Below, piece by piece: positions 63,851-64,000 of a stretch of DNA of 64,000 bases. This stretch comes from JALYOK01 sp963840785 (GTDB lineage: Bacteria > Pseudomonadota > Gammaproteobacteria > Burkholderiales > JALYOK01). The position numbers and the translations under genes were made by a program. The DNA is taken from NCBI GenBank assembly GCA_963840785.1, contig CAWJAF010000009.1, positions 92,025-156,024 on the forward strand, written 5' to 3'. Numbering within the stretch: the first letter of the stretch is position 1; each line of letters starts with the position of its first letter. The notes below the pieces were generated by a model that saw nothing but the letters and a program-made list of their open reading frames with translations, did no database searches and was not told where the DNA came from.

Positions 63851-64000
63851 GACGCCGCCAATTGCTCGCGGCTTAATGGATATTTTGATCTAACTCAGAC
63901 TTGAAAAGTCTGCATCGTCCAACGCCCAATCGTCAGCGCTTGCGCTACGCCTGCATGTTTCCGTAGAATCGCGGCACAGTCGCGCCGGTTCGCAGCCGCC
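63831..64000. mobile_element. Start of a second, diverged tandem copy of the element (continues beyond window)
   Basis: From 63827 to the window end the sequence repeats 57437-57611 with a handful of base changes and a length change near 63960, all in the 3' end of the collagen-repeat gene. The unit therefore exists in at least two neighbouring, non-identical copies. Confidence 0.85.

Noticed and set aside
1..64000. CRISPR arrays, rRNA and tRNA genes
   Set aside because: No regularly spaced direct repeats and no rRNA or tRNA-like sequence noticed; the repeats present are palindromic and dispersed.

Overview
The window looks like a piece of a betaproteobacterial chromosome. The main evidence is the block leuC-leuD-leuB-asd-fimV-truA-trpF-trpB-trpA-accD-folC-(SPOR/dedD-like)-cvpA-purF at 18.9-35.0 kb, a gene order I know from Burkholderiales and Nitrosomonadales. 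A chromosomal dif site at 57.43 kb of the Neisseria/E. coli type agrees and suggests the right end lies in the replication terminus region. I see no rRNA, tRNA or CRISPR array.

Layout. 0-2.5 kb: end of a D-2-hydroxyacid dehydrogenase gene, then larC and larB (nickel-pincer cofactor synthesis). 2.6-11.1 kb: degenerate-GGDEF/EAL phosphodiesterase, rmuC, an ArnD-like deacetylase, bcp, a PIN-PhoH ATPase and a two-subunit CoA-transferase-like pair. 11.2-15.6 kb: small exported, lipoprotein and membrane proteins of unknown role around an HTH regulator. 15.6-18.8 kb: serine hydrolase, regulator, MFS transporter. 18.9-35.7 kb: leucine, aspartate-family, tryptophan, fatty-acid, folate and purine biosynthesis plus FimV and Fe-superoxide dismutase. 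35.9-43 kb: assorted oxidoreductases and hydrolases. 43.3-49.9 kb: a leucine/isovalerate catabolic operon on the minus strand (SDR, liuA, liuB, liuC, liuD). 50.2-57.3 kb: DsbA-like protein, fatty-acid desaturase, alpha/beta hydrolase, a fumarylpyruvate hydrolase/maleylpyruvate isomerase pair, hydroxypyruvate isomerase and an Nramp-related transporter.

The most interesting part is 57.43-64.0 kb: a 6,390-bp element integrated exactly at dif, followed by the start of a second, slightly diverged copy in tandem. It has no integrase of its own, so it presumably uses host XerC/XerD. It encodes a GPA-type HUH replication protein (H-x-H and Y-x3-Y motifs), a Cro-like regulator of the kind found in small ssDNA phages, a promoter overlapped by a palindromic operator, an HU-like protein, a holin-like protein, a collagen-repeat spike-like protein and several unrecognised proteins, including one with about four 23-residue repeats. 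I find no Zot/pI ATPase and no recognisable capsid protein. It may be an undescribed small ssDNA phage, or a satellite of one.

A strong caveat applies throughout. Many genes (purF, liuD, liuC, fimV, cvpA, phyH, maiA, the element's rep and others) are broken by single-base indels, often in homopolymers, while conserved reading continues in another frame. They are clustered and hit purF about ten times, so I read most of them as uncorrected sequencing or assembly errors rather than real decay. Coordinates of such genes give the reconstructed span. Several palindromic repeat families lie between genes.
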